Program-made: the position numbers and the translations under genes
Notes under the pieces: generated by a model
What the model was told of the DNA's origin: nothing
The model's database searches: none
The model's input: only the letters and a program-made list of their open reading frames with translations
Shown here: positions 9,960-20,470 of the stretch, piece after piece
How positions within the stretch are numbered: the stretch's first letter is position 1
Layout of the letters: the number at the start of each line of letters is the position of its first letter
Assembly: GCA_027946555.1 (NCBI GenBank)
Contig: JAPEVC010000326.1
Location: 1 to 29,271, forward strand
From: Gnomoniopsis sp. IMI 355080
Taxonomy: Eukaryota; Ascomycota; Sordariomycetes; Diaporthales; Gnomoniaceae
DNA: 29,271 nucleotides
Reading direction: 5' to 3'

Positions 9960-11057
9960 CTTGACGAGGCTCACGGTCAGGCGAGTCTTGTCACCTAAAG
10001 TCGAGGTGTTGAGCAAGCATCGCCTCGGCTTACAGTTCAAGCGCCTTCGTGAGCGGCCGGCTGGAGATGATATTACCGGCCGAGTCTTGAGAGCGGAGCT
10101 ACATAGTAAGCCTTCAGCAAAGCCGAGCGCCTGTTGGAACAAGGAACAGTTGGAGGGGGCTCCTTCCTACTGATCACCATGATCCATGGGCATCGGCTCT
10201 CTCCGATGTCCAAGTTGGGCGGAATGTTGTCTCTCGGCTTCCGTAAGGTGTCGGGAAAAGGCAGGACAGAAGCAAAGCGGGTCTGACGAGAAACACTTTC
10301 ACGCATATTGCTTTGTGAACCTTGGCCCTGCATTACCCAGCGGTCGCTGAAAGCGGCAGGCGACTCGCGAAATCTATGTCGCATGCATGCGCGGACTGTC
10401 GTGACACCTTACAGGGTGATACGTAAGGACGTAGCGGTACGTGTCCCTGCACCTGCTACAATTGCTTTAGGTACATAATAGGTATACTGCAGTGATAATA
10501 TGGGCTCTGTGTCCCCCTGGGGCCATCTAAGCCGAGCCATTTTCAGTAATAAAGCGAGCCGCGGCCTCCTGGCCGTCAAGCTTCTTGCGCAAATTCCTGC
10601 TTTAGGCCCTTTGTCGAGACCCGACCGCTGCGGTCTCGAGCGAGTCGGCGTATTCCCTGCAGATGGGGGTCCACTGGTGTGTTGCCCAAGGCGGTTAGAT
10701 ATTTGACTATTCGGGAATGTTGATGTGACGGCGCTTGTCCGCGGCTGAGTACAGTCGTCCAAGCTCTTCAAATAGCAACTTTAGAAGGACCACAAAAAAC
10801 GTCTTCTTCAACCTTGGCAGAAGTACGACCGACAAGCAAGTTTCGTGTTCCGTACGCATGCTATGCATTTGACTACTTTGCAACTGTTGCTGAAGAAAAG
10901 GAATAAGCAAAGAATCCACTATGCGGGTCTGTAGGATTCCAGAAGTTCAAATGCAGACGCGAATGGGTATAATGAAATATGGAACGCTATTGAACTACTC
11001 CAAAAAAATCCCGCAATTGGGTGGCTTGCATCCAGAACCAGCTCTTGGGAACGGGTA
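9960..11057. other. Intergenic region upstream of the rhodopsin-like gene
   Basis: About 1.1 kb with no supported gene. It contains a GC-rich stem-loop-forming segment near 10550-10640 and is AT-richer beyond 10700. It must hold the promoter of the rhodopsin-like gene and the 3' end of the GH128 transcript. Confidence 0.5.
10614..10639. repeat. 8-bp inverted repeat TCGAGACC/GGTCTCGA
   Basis: Perfect arms at 10614-10621 and 10632-10639 with a 10-nt loop, inside a GC-rich island. It could fold as a hairpin; no function is recognised. Confidence 0.6.
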
Positions 11058-12041
11058 TCACAAGAGATTCAACATCGCACTCAGCATCACCACCGTGGCC
11101 GCAAGGACGGAGACGCGCACTCGGCCCACCTCACCAGTCATGCCAGCCTTGAAACCATCCTCTTGCCCTCCCAGATACAACGCGCCCACATCCGTCAAGG
11201 CTCCCTTCCCATTGAAAACCGCCACATTCCCGCCCGTGTAGCTATCCCAACTGCCTCCCTTCCTGTCGACTCCATACCATGCATACCCTTCCACATAGTC
11301 CAGTCCATCCAAGTATGTCAGACTCTGGTTCAGCATTTCCACTGTGGAGTCCTCACTCTCCTGCGGCAAGGCCATCTCCGTAATCCAGAACTTGATATCA
11401 TCACTCGTTGCGCCAGCGCTGGTGTTGCCGACGTAAAAATCATGTAGCGTTCCCAGCCACGACGCGAGTCCCGCAAAATCTCCATACCAGTGCAGCGCCA
11501 CAAAGTCGGTCGGACAGCCTGTGTCGGGTGCCAGGTCCCAGCAGGAAGCGTTGAACTCCTGCAGCCAGGTGAGGCCTGAGGAGGAGCCCGTGGTTGCGGG
11601 GTGGGAGATATTCCAGGTGCGCGTATCCGCAGTCCGGAGGGGCAGGATGTCGTTGATATAGGCCTTTGCTGCGTCTGAAGGGGAGATGGAGGACCCGCCA
11701 GAGGAGGTGGTGCCGTCGGGCTCGTTGAAGGTGAGAAGGTGCGTCGAGCTGCTAGGCAGATTCTCGAGAGTGTCCATTACCGTGGATGAGGCTGCATCGT
11801 CGAGGCCGTGGAGCAGAGGGACGAAGGGAAGGGATATGCCAGCTACGGCATTGGGCGACCAATTGTAGTACCAGTCAATGGAAGAGTTGGCCGAGTATAG
11901 CAGATTGTCATCGGACTCATGAGTATCGCCTAGATAGGCGAGGCCGCGCTTTGAGGAGAAGGTGGTGAGTTGAGAGACCGCTGGAGAGACGTATGGGATT
12001 ATGCTTAGTGCGCAGCGGGCCAGATTTGTGGTTCGTCTCAT
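11058..12041 (-). CDS. GH128 endo-beta-1,3-glucanase, secreted, likely GPI-anchored
   Basis: Intronless, 327 residues. It belongs to the glycosyl hydrolase catalytic core family (Asl1-like, GH128), whose members hydrolyse beta-1,3-glucan in a TIM barrel. An N-terminal hydrophobic signal (ALSIIPYVSPAVSQ) precedes KRGLAYL, a segment typical of the first strand. LLTFNEPD carries the likely acid/base Glu107; ALHWYGD (182-188) and WITEMALP (219-226) carry the likely nucleophile Glu222. YVEGYAWYGV and the closing LTDVGALYLGG are also family-typical. The last 20 residues (VSVLAATVVMLSAMLNLL) form a hydrophobic tail after a basic/small-residue stretch, as in GPI signals, which would put the enzyme at the plasma membrane or wall. 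It lies 697 bp from the GH3 stop, in the same orientation. Wall remodelling versus nutrition cannot be distinguished from sequence. Confidence 0.92.
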   Translation of the reverse strand: MRRTTNLARCALSIIPYVSPAVSQLTTFSSKRGLAYLGDTHESDDNLLYSANSSIDWYYNWSPNAVAGISLPFVPLLHGLDDAASSTVMDTLENLPSSSTHLLTFNEPDGTTSSGGSSISPSDAAKAYINDILPLRTADTRTWNISHPATTGSSSGLTWLQEFNASCWDLAPDTGCPTDFVALHWYGDFAGLASWLGTLHDFYVGNTSAGATSDDIKFWITEMALPQESEDSTVEMLNQSLTYLDGLDYVEGYAWYGVDRKGGSWDSYTGGNVAVFNGKGALTDVGALYLGGQEDGFKAGMTGEVGRVRVSVLAATVVMLSAMLNLL

Positions 12042-12737
12042 ATTTGATATTATAAAGGCAACTCTGAAAGATCAGAGTCAACACCGATTCGACGTTGTGG
12101 TCCGAATGTATGTATACTTGTCGTACTCAAGCCGGGGAACGACAATATCGTGTCTGTAGATATGTACAGTAATAATCTCTTGAGGGTGAATTCATAACCT
12201 ATACAGAATTTACACCATAGAAAACATTCTCACTAGTCTGATATATACCTCTAGGTAGGTAGGCAAAGCCTGGCTTTGTTGTGAATAGGGTTCTCGCAGT
12301 CCAAGACGTCGCCCATGCTGTGATGGTGTCGTGTGACGTCATAAGACTTAGACGCCAGCCGTTTGAGTCCAGGGTGCTGACCAAGTTGACCAACGGACGA
12401 TTGCCACAAGGAGGATAAGATCCACCGTCTACTACGACAGTAAATACGCGAGCTCAAATATTGAAACTATACTTGGGAACTGGGCCTGTCTTTTGAGCAC
12501 TTATAGCAGGACGATGACGGAGGCCTCGGCTAAGGGTAGGAGAGCCATCTGCTTTTGGACTGTCTACGGATACCTAGACACCAGTCTGACCCCACGAACG
12601 TATGGAGGCATGTACAAGGTATCTATGCACCGACCTTGGAAAATGTACGGAAAAGGCGGATATGCAGTTTCAGAGAATTAGAATTATTGGCGTATTACAT
12701 CACCCAAATTTTACAACAACAAAAGGCAAACCCTTCT
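12042..12737. other. Intergenic region between GH3 stop and GH128 start
   Basis: About 700 bp holding the GH128 promoter and the GH3 3' flank. Short frames are present but none has recognisable motifs. A TAGGTAGGTAGG run sits near 12253-12263. Confidence 0.5.
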
Positions 12738-15467
12738 TCAAATCGTGACAGTTCCGTTCAGCCTCAGATCTCTGCTGCTAGCCCCCACAAAAAAGTCATA
12801 GTCTCCTCTCGGCAGCCTCCACTGCTGGGCCGCGACATCCCAAACACTCAAATCTCTGCGCGTAAGCACAAACACGGCCTGTCTTGACTCGCCGGGCGCC
12901 AAGGGACCAACGCGCTTGAATCCACGAAGTTGGCGGATGGGTGTGTCGGCAAAAGGAATCGTGACATAGAGCTGAGCAACCTCGGATCCGGACACGTCGC
13001 CCGTGTTCTCCACAGTGGCCTTGACCAAAGCCACAACGTCCCACAACTCAGGATGTCCGCCCTGGACAATTTGCACGCTCGTGTCGGGCCATTCGGCCGT
13101 GTCATTGGCCGAGATGAGGGAGGTGGACAGAGCCGAGTAAGAGAAGGTCGTGTATGAAAGACCGTACCCAAACTCAAATTGAGGCTCAATGCCCTCTTTA
13201 TCGAAAGCGCGGTAGTCGATGAACAGGCCCTCGGTGTAATTGTCGCTTGGAAAGTAGTCGTCCGAGATGGTCGAATTCAAAAGCGTTCCGTAGTCCGATT
13301 CATTCTTGGCGACGGTGTATGGAAGGCGACCACTCGGGTTGATGTCTCCATAGAGTACCGAGACGATACTGCGGCCTGTTTCTTGACCTGGAAGGCCGGC
13401 ATAGATTACCGCTGTGACGTTAGGATTATCGATCCATTCGTCCACCACGCGAATGCCTATGAGGAGTCAGTACCAAGCTAACGGACAAACGACACAGGCA
13501 ATCCAAAGGAAATGTGGAAGAAGCGCACATACCGGCGTTGTGAATGATTACGATCGTGCTAGAACAATTCTTGGCGACATTGTTCACCAAGTTGTCACTG
13601 AATTCATCTTTCAGTGAAGTGCGGTCAAATGATTCAGATGCGTAGGAATTAATGAACCTTTCCGATTTAAGAATGTCAGTAGTTGCCAAACAAAATCGCG
13701 GACTGGAGTAGGTTGATCCTGCTCCCAAGGGTCACTTACACCAAGCAGTGCTCAGCATTAGAAAATGCGGGCGAAGGGTTCTCAGACCAAAAGTCCCAGC
13801 GTAAAACGCCTCTCTCCTTTCTCATACGCTCCGAAAGGGCCATAAACGGGTCAATCACGTACGACGGTGTGTTACTACCCTACTCATCATGAAATTAGTC
13901 ATGAGCGTACATGGAGAGTACCAGAGACCAAATTGATCCTAGGGTCCACTCCCCGTCGCCGTCTGCAAAGAGATGGTGACCACAAGAGATCAAGGGTGGG
14001 AAGGCGTAGGGAAGAGAGCTTACAGATCCTCCTCCGGTGATTTGGGTCCCATTCAAAGTGTTCCAACCGAAGTTGACCTCGTAGCCTCCGCCAAAACGCA
14101 AATAGTTCTGCCATGGTGACGCCTTCACCACTGCATCGTACCCATAGATAGCCAGAAACCTAGGCCTGTCGAAAGGCAGAGTCCCGTTGACGTTCTTGAC
14201 TAGTACGGTACCGGCTGCACCGATCTCGTGAATCAGGTCTGCATGGTTTTGACTTTGTGCGTCGACTGCGAAATGCTTTTGAGTGCTGGTATAGATCGAA
14301 GGGAGAGGATAACTGTACTCCTGGTTGAGCAAGTGGAAGCTAGCCAGCACACGAGTCGCCATATCGTCGAGTCTGTCAGTGCTGACGCTGCCATTCGTTA
14401 CAGCCTCGGTCAAATTCTGGCCCCAGTACCCGCCGTCTGGCATCACCATGTCCAACCCCGCGTTGGCTGAGGCGATACCGGTGTGCTGACCAGCCCAGTC
14501 CTGCAGGAAAGATGATTAGAATGTTGCAGGCACGGATGAAAAAGGGATCAAGATACTCACCGACACAACAAAGCCCTCGAATCCAAGCTCAGTCTTCAGA
14601 ACTCCGTTGAGAAGCTTCGAATTCTGGCAACTGTATGACTGGTTTACTCTGTTGTAGCCACACAGGACGGCGCCGGCACCTTCACGAAGCGCGTCCATGA
14701 AGGGGAAGGCGTACAGCTCGTGCAACGTCCGGTCATCGACATCCGAACTCATAGCTTCCCCGGCATCCGTCTTGGTGCGGCGGAATTCTTGTTCATTGAA
14801 AAGCCAATGCTTCGGTGTAGCAATGACACCTCTGTCCTGGATGCCCTTTGTGATAGCGCCCATTCCGGCACCAGCCAGATACGGATCGTTACTCAATCCC
14901 TCCCAATTACGACCGCCGCGAGCCATTCGCCCAAGCGGGCCAGCAACGGGTCCCAGGGCAACGTTGATTCCTTTGGCGTAGTATTCTTCGCCCAGCGCAA
15001 CGCCATACTTGTACATCAGATCCTGGTCGAACGTGGACGCCACATGGATGCCCGCAGGAAAGGCTGACACGAATTCCTGGCCTCGGATGCCATCTGGGGC
15101 GTCCGAAATACACAAGGCAGCTATTCCCAGGCGTTCGACCGAGCCGCTGTTGCCGATACACGGCCCGGTAGTATAGCCACGGGTAAGATTGCTCTTCTCG
15201 TCCAGAGTCATCTGGGCAACTAGGGCTTTGGCTCGTTTGTAGGCGGCTGCCCACTGGGTAGTGGAGGAGCCATTGCCAACGGCTGTACCATGTATTAGCC
15301 GATCGCTGATATTATGTGCACACTTTGATGACTATGAACTCACGGCTAGGGTACACAGGTGGGCTGAGGCCGTAGTAGGGCACCTCAGAAGGGGCTTCAG
15401 TGCTGTTGGTCTGACTTGCTACGAGCACCGCCTGGATGGCAGCGAGCACGGAAAGTTGGACTTTCAT
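12738..15467 (-). CDS. GH3 beta-glucosidase, secreted
   Basis: Six exons: 15467-15344, 15282-14561, 14500-14024, 13879-13740, 13657-13533 and 13456-12738 (complement), 768 residues. It hydrolyses terminal beta-D-glucose residues from cello- or laminari-oligosaccharides outside the cell. The signal peptide is MKVQLSVLAAIQAVLVASQT. The N-terminal GH3 barrel shows MTLDEKSNLTRG, DAPDGIRGQEF, GPVAGPLGRMARGGRNWEG, KHWLFNEQEFRR (about residue 199), CGYNRVNQSYSCQNSKLLNG and FEGFVVSDWAGQHTG. The catalytic Asp is residue 283, the first codon of exon 3. The second domain has AAGTVLVKN and GGGSGSNTPSYVIDPFMAL; IYAGLPGQETG lies near its end. The C-terminal fibronectin-III-like domain has FGYGLSYTTFSYS and ENTGDVSGSEVAQLYV...RQLRGFKRV. 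Intron 3 is 144 nt; the others are 60-82 nt. TATA box, CreA-like sites and a CCG/CGG dyad lie upstream. Confidence 0.95.
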
Positions 15468-15546
15468 GTTGTTGGCTTGAAGGAACCGTTGCAGCTGTGT
15501 AGAGCGCTAGTACCGCATGTCTCTGTTGAAGGAACCCTGAGCTTGG

Positions 15547-15554
15547 TTTATATA
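15547..15554 (-). promoter_or_regulatory. TATA box of the GH3 beta-glucosidase
   Basis: TATATAAA on the minus strand, about 80 bp upstream of the ATG at 15467. Its position and sequence fit a core promoter. Confidence 0.6.
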
Positions 15555-15615
15555 CAGAGTCTTAAAAATCGCGCGATGCCGGGCCGGGTCGACATTATAC
15601 TATGTAATATCTCAA

Positions 15616-15634
15616 GATCCGCTTCCTTCGGATC
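15616..15634. promoter_or_regulatory. GATCCG-N7-CGGATC dyad (everted CCG/CGG half-sites)
   Basis: Perfect 6-bp arms at 15616-15621 and 15629-15634. CCG-N7-CGG is the kind of paired triplet bound by Zn(II)2Cys6 regulators. It lies about 60 bp upstream of the GH3 TATA box. Factor identity is unknown; the spacing is not the CGG-N8-CCG described for ClrB/CLR-2. Confidence 0.3.
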
Positions 15635-15731
15635 CTCACCGACAAATTCTGCTTGATCTCATGTCCAGCCGACATTTTACTGTCGTGAATAATGATCCGG
15701 CACTTTTATGAAGCCGCTTCATCTCTCCAGC

Positions 15732-15846
15732 GCGGGGGTGGAAGGCAATAGATCGGGGGAAGAATGGAGTCAAGGCTGGGATGTCACCTTGGCAGCCTGA
15801 CTTTGTGGGAACAACATGCGGAGAAGAGGAGCCTGCGGGGGTGGAG
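15732..15846 (+). promoter_or_regulatory. CreA/CRE1-like sites upstream of GH3
   Basis: GCGGGG at 15732-15737 and at 15835-15840 both fit SYGGRG, the known CreA consensus. The second is directly abutted by GTGGAG (15841-15846), also a match, making a tandem double site about 370-380 bp upstream of the ATG. Carbon catabolite repression of this beta-glucosidase is a reasonable inference. Confidence 0.4.
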
Positions 15847-15953
15847 AACGGAGACAATGCTTCCCAGCAAATCCCAGATATTTTCCTTCATCACCTGTCA
15901 TTGCTTGTTACCTTGACAAATTTGCAGACCGTTAGGTACAGTAGACTACTAAG

Positions 15954-15965
15954 TCACCTAGGTGA
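15954..15965. repeat. 12-bp perfect palindrome TCACCTAGGTGA
   Basis: A self-complementary 12-mer lying between AA9 and GH3, about 490 bp upstream of the GH3 ATG. Function unknown. Confidence 0.7.
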
Positions 15966-16211
15966 GTGAGAGGTGCATTAGCTTGCAATCCAGCATACCG
16001 CCAGAACAAACCATGGCAGGAAGTGAATAAGCGAATATCCAGATAATCAAAAAAATGCGTGGTGGATGTCGAAGACTCATGGCGTGACGTTGGGTATAGT
16101 TCCCGTGATCGGTTAATTCTCGGCCTGGAAGAACCTGGCCCCTCATACTTGCATAGTAGATAGGTGCGCACAGATAACAGATGAACAATTTCCACTGATA
16201 TTCATCGGCTT

Positions 16212-16234
16212 CGTGATATCACCGCTATATCACG
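16212..16234. repeat. Inverted repeat CGTGATAT/ATATCACG overlapping palindrome GTGATATCAC
   Basis: The arms at 16212-16219 and 16227-16234 are perfect with a 7-nt spacer. GTGATATCAC at 16213-16222 is itself palindromic. It lies midway between the AA9 stop and the GH3 start. Confidence 0.7.
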
Positions 16235-16621
16235 GCATGCTGGAAGGCATTGATAAGATCAGCACTTGATTGACAAAAGTTTGGTCATGCTATTCAGCTA
16301 TTTTATGGTCACGTCACTCGCGGGAGGACTACGACGTGAGAGTGAGTTTGGGGAGGACGTCCAGTAAGTGAACAGATAGTCTACCACTCGCATCGGATTC
16401 TGGTAACCTAATACAGGCCGTTCAGGGACTACTGTGCACTTTTCATGGTCATTTCAGCAGGATCATGAGCATTCGACTTGGGGTATCTCTAGCTTCTTCG
16501 CTCTATCTACCAAGGTAAACAACACCACTATGTACAGGTGCATAGAATAATTTAACACTTGTAGTCCTCGGGATGATAATGTATGAACTCAAAAGTCCTG
16601 ATTACTCGGCTTCGAATACCC

Positions 16622-17451
16622 TTAACCAGTGTACACAGCGGGGCCAACATCGGTGAACTTGTAGTTGGAGTCGTAGATCGAAGTCTGGAACAGAGCGTCG
16701 CTTGTACTGTAGGCACCAGGGAACTTGACTCCCTCAGGTGTAGCAGAGCCGCCGCCCGTCACCTTCAGTTGGAAGCACGAAACGTACGGCTGCTCGTTCC
16801 CGGGGCCGGCGTGCAGAGCGATGGCCTCGGACCTTACGAGATAATCTCCGGCAGCGATATCAGAAGGAACTATAATTATGTTAGCGTCTAGACACGCTCT
16901 GCAAGTTCAGACAAAGAAAGAACGTCTTACTAGTGAAAGTCTTTTTGCCACAGTTTGCGTTGAGTATCTCGGTTCCCCACGACGCGGTGGTGCCGTTATA
17001 GGTATCTTCTGCCACTTTGAAGAAGCTGGCGCTCGCACCGTCCGCAGTGGTTGCATCGTCGACTTTGGCCATGTAAACATAGACTGGGCCGTAGTGGTTT
17101 CCTCCCAAAGCCTCGGTATCGCAGTCGCGCTGATCCGGTTGTTGGTGCATTTCGACGGAAACGGGGGACCCAGCTGGATCACTTGTTAGTCAATGCCTTG
17201 AGAGCTTTTTGGGTGCTCTTTTACACCATGAGTTGGATGTACATACCAGCAGCAGTGCAGACTCCTGTTGTGGCCTTGGGTCCACGGCCACAAGCCATCG
17301 TAGCATCAGTCACGCTGACGATGGGAGAATTGTCCTGAACAGTGCGGACACAAGTTCCAGCCTCGTCTTCAGTGCCTACCCAAAACTCTTGCCATGTGGC
17401 ATGGGCTGAGACCGTGGAGACGGCGGCGAGAAGAGCGAGAACGGCCTGCAT
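16622..17451 (-). CDS. AA9 lytic polysaccharide monooxygenase (formerly GH61)
   Basis: Three exons: 17451-17247, 17173-16931 and 16869-16622 (complement), 231 residues. LPMOs are secreted copper enzymes that oxidatively cleave cellulose and related beta-glucans. The signal peptide MQAVLALLAAVSTVSA ends right before His17, which becomes the N-terminal copper ligand of the mature enzyme (HATWQEFWVG). The second brace histidine is His95 in GGNHYGPVYVYMAKVDD. AIALHAG (166-171), Gln176 and Tyr178 in NEQPYVSCFQLKV match the conserved second-sphere His, Gln and axial Tyr. SPVSVEMHQQP is another family segment. There is no cellulose-binding module; the mature length of about 215 residues is that of a single catalytic domain. 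Introns are 73 and 61 nt, with GTATGT and GTAAGA donors. Its neighbour is GH3 beta-glucosidase in the same orientation, a functional partner for cello-oligosaccharides. Confidence 0.94.
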
Positions 17452-18933
17452 CTTGAGGATGGAGTTGTGAAAGAAAACGGAACAGTTGTTGTCGGAGAAA
17501 ACTCACTTGAAGAGAATGCACGTCGAGAAGGAGGCAGCAACGTACGGGACTCGCAGCCCACAGCACGGTCAAAAGCCCTTTTATATGGGTGTTGTGTAGC
17601 ATAGATACCTATCGGACGTGCTTACGGTCTTTCTCGTTCGTCTCATCTACTACGCAAGCCATATTTCTTTTTCCTGGTTGCGGCAATAATTTAAGGCATA
17701 ATAAGTCAATGCGATAGTCACCTGCTGTCAGTCTCTTAGTTGGGACAGATCGGTTACCTAGGTACACAAATGAATTTGAATATAACCGGTGTGGTGTAGA
17801 TGGCTTCCGTCTTGGCAACAGCCCCAATATAAGCTTACTTGCCCTGCTTGATAGAGCCCTCTCGGCTGAGTCTTCCGAAGGGTAGTCTGCAAGGAAGAGC
17901 CGTGCTTGTCCAGAATAAAGGCAGATCTAGTCTCCATGTCCTTGTTTGTTTTGTAGATTATGACCTTGTCAACCTATTAGCTTGCGTGTTTGGATCGGCA
18001 GACCTCGGGAGCTGCAGCGGCATGTTTGTGGGACAGCACCAGTTCGTCGTCTTGGCAGCGGTAGCAGGTGTTCCGTATAAATTTGATGGCAGCCAACGGA
18101 CCGACTATCCAAGTAAATTAGTCTATAAGGTCGGTCAATTACTTATGTTTACAGGCCCTTGACATGCATCAGAGCTGCTGCCTCTTTATTTCTTCTTGAC
18201 CCTTTTCTTCAGTGCAAGCTGCCAACAGCTCAGGTTGTCATAAGGACTCCTAGGCTATAGTTATGAATTGCGATGCCTCAGGGAGAGTTTCCGGTATAAG
18301 TGCATGGAACGTCATTACTACCGACTGAACTTTCCACATCGCCATTTGATAGAGAAGGGATCTGAACACCAAGTTCCGTGATCAGACCAATTGGCACGCG
18401 GAGTCGCCTTCGATTCTCCTCTATTTATATAATACGACACGATCCTATCAGACAGATTCTCCAGCCAGCCTATTCATTCTCGGCCTACTCAAAGGGGCCA
18501 AATGGCAATACAGTCTTGCGTCTCCAGCATGCGTGATGGGACTCATCATTGTTGAAACAGTACTCGAGCACGACTAGGAGGTTCTATCTGATTCAGTTGA
18601 TCGAGATATAGTCGCCGGCAGGTACTAGACCAAACCCGACCTCCAGGAGGCGGCTCGGGCCGTAGTCCAGGAAACATGTCGGCCGGCCTTGTTAGAAGCA
18701 TTTGAAGACTCGCGAGGCACGTTGAGTGCTGGTTTGGCATACCCATGACATACGATGATGTTATTCTGTGAATACTTCCGCTCCCCAGACTACGCCGATC
18801 GTGCCCCGCCTCATCCAGGCTCATGGTTGCGAAGGACGACCAGAGTCCTCATCATGTGCTATCATCTTAAGACCGAAAGTGATATGTATGTTCTGTCGAA
18901 GAATCGTTTCCCTGAACGCCAAGCTCTTGCCTA
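17452..18933. other. AA9 promoter region and 3' flank of the methyltransferase gene
   Basis: About 1.5 kb with no convincing gene. Open frames such as 17839-18162 (plus) show no motifs and no splice continuation that I could find. It holds the AA9 TATA box and a CGG-N9-CCG pair at 17863-17877. Confidence 0.5.
17579..17586 (-). promoter_or_regulatory. TATA box of the AA9 gene
   Basis: ATATAAAA on the minus strand, about 130 bp upstream of the AA9 start codon, followed by a leader with CT-rich patches. Confidence 0.5.
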
Positions 18934-20470
18934 TCAAAAAGTCTCGCCTGGGTGTGGCTTTCTACCGTATAATGTATATCTGCAATGCCCAAGGAATGCG
19001 TCAGTGATCTTATGGCTTGCCCAGATATCCACTTGATAGATTAAGACCGAGATGGCTTACATGGGAAAGCAAAAGTGCAAATTCCAGTTTGTCAAATCAT
19101 CCTTGACCTTCTCGATCAAGTCTTCGATCTCTGCGGGAGCCATATCAAGAGCGCGAAGCAACTTCCAAGACATGCCACGGATGCCTCGATAAAAGTTCGT
19201 CATCTGCCATCTACCAAGGTCTTGCCATCTGGGATCGCTTGGCCACGGATTACCTGCGCATAACATGTTTGTGTCAGAAAAGTCATACTCAGCCCCCACA
19301 GCCTGTGCTTCTCTTTGAGAGGTCCTCAGCGCAAGCTGCCCGCGTCAAGGGAAGTAGTCGTACCTGGTAGCGGCCCAACGTCCTCGACCACATCTACAAA
19401 TCCAATGTCAATAAGCCACTGCTTATATCTCTTAGGGACCTTGAAATCACGGCCAACTGCGGCTGCACCTAGAAACATCAGTTTTGCCCATCTCTCGATA
19501 TTCGAGCCTGTGCATGAGCCATCGGAGCACAAGAGCTCGAAGGTTGCGTCGTGTATCTCGATCCAGCCCCCAGGAGCGAGGCTGTCAAAGGACTTTTGAA
19601 AGACGGTAAAGTGGTGATCAAATGCAGAATTCATCAACCGCATAAAGACAAAATCGAAGGGATCGGGGAAAATCCATTCGTCATGCTCGCTATCCTCCTT
19701 GATAAATACGCAGTTATCTGGTGCCTTGACTGGTTGAATAAGGCTGAGATCGGTACCGATGACCTCCGCTTCAGGGTGCTGTCTGGCGAATTGGCAGGCC
19801 CAAATACCTGTACCTGTGCCAATATCCAGGACTTTTCGTGGTGCCGTGATTGGAGCTTCATAGAGCTTGCCCCAGTGATAGAGCTTAAAAACACGGTGTT
19901 GAAGGTCAAGCCTATCCTGCTCGGGCTATGTACAATACAGAGAATGAGTAACCTTGCTAGAATCCATCAACACGTACGCTGAGACCGAAGGACTCGACTG
20001 ACCGCATCGTTGGGGAAGAAGTACTTTCCCGTGTGATGATTATAATAAGTCCTCCCTGACTCCTCGTCGAGAATCGACCCGGGCTCAGCTATCGAAGTAC
20101 CTGAGGGAATGCGAATAAACTCCTCAGGGATCGGTTTTGCCGATGGTTCCAGCCTGTATCCGTTGAATGTGAGGCCTGGAATGCCTTCGGAAACGGGCAT
20201 AGACGACGTCTGCGAATAGCCCGTGCCCAGCTCGAGCTGGACGCTCTCGTTGGTCGGTGCAAGGAATGCCGGAGTCTGGACAGGCTGACCATAGAAGCCA
20301 GGGTAGGCTGACTGCTGATGAACATGTTGATGGGGCGACCGGTTGGGTAGCACTTCAGGGCTCAAGCTGGAACAGGCTGGCTCGAATCCTGTGCTTGGAT
20401 ATTCCTGGCTGTTCTGATCTTGTTGAGCTTGTCCGGAAACGGTCCGGTTTGGAAAAGCATACCCGTCCAT
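18934..20470 (-). CDS. LaeA-like SAM-dependent methyltransferase
   Basis: Four exons: 20470-20003, 19925-19364, 19253-19061 and 18979-18934 (complement), 422 residues. The last exon is only 46 nt and completes the family-typical ending YGRKPHPGETF. Residues 1-100 are polar and Gln/Pro/Ser-rich, probably disordered. Next come DEESGRTYYNHHTGKYFFPND and EQDRLDLQHRVFKLY, typical of LaeA-type proteins. The Rossmann methyltransferase core has motif I VLDIGTGTGIW (188-198), VIGTDLSLIQP, DPFDFVFMRLM, SLAPGGWIEIHD and later WKLLRALDMAPAEIEDLI. Family members include LaeA, the velvet-complex regulator of secondary metabolism, and many paralogues of unknown substrate. This sequence supports the family, not orthology to LaeA. 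Intron 1 has an unusual GTCAGT donor. The tandem neighbours are AA9, GH3 and GH128; whether it regulates them is unknown. Confidence 0.88.

Larger units (their letters stand above)
15468..16621. other. GH3 promoter and AA9 3' flank
   Basis: 1.15 kb without supported genes. It holds the GH3 TATA box (15547-15554), a CCG-N7-CGG dyad (15616-15634), CreA-like motifs (15732-15737, 15835-15846) and two palindromic elements (15954-15965, 16212-16234). Confidence 0.6.

Noticed and set aside
9960..10142. Extended N terminus of the rhodopsin-like protein from an ATG at 10142
   Set aside because: The added residues are basic and unlike SAT4-family N termini, which normally begin shortly before the first helix.
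17839..18162. 107-codon plus-strand frame between AA9 and the methyltransferase
   Set aside because: No recognisable family, no promoter signals noticed, and no in-phase exons around it.
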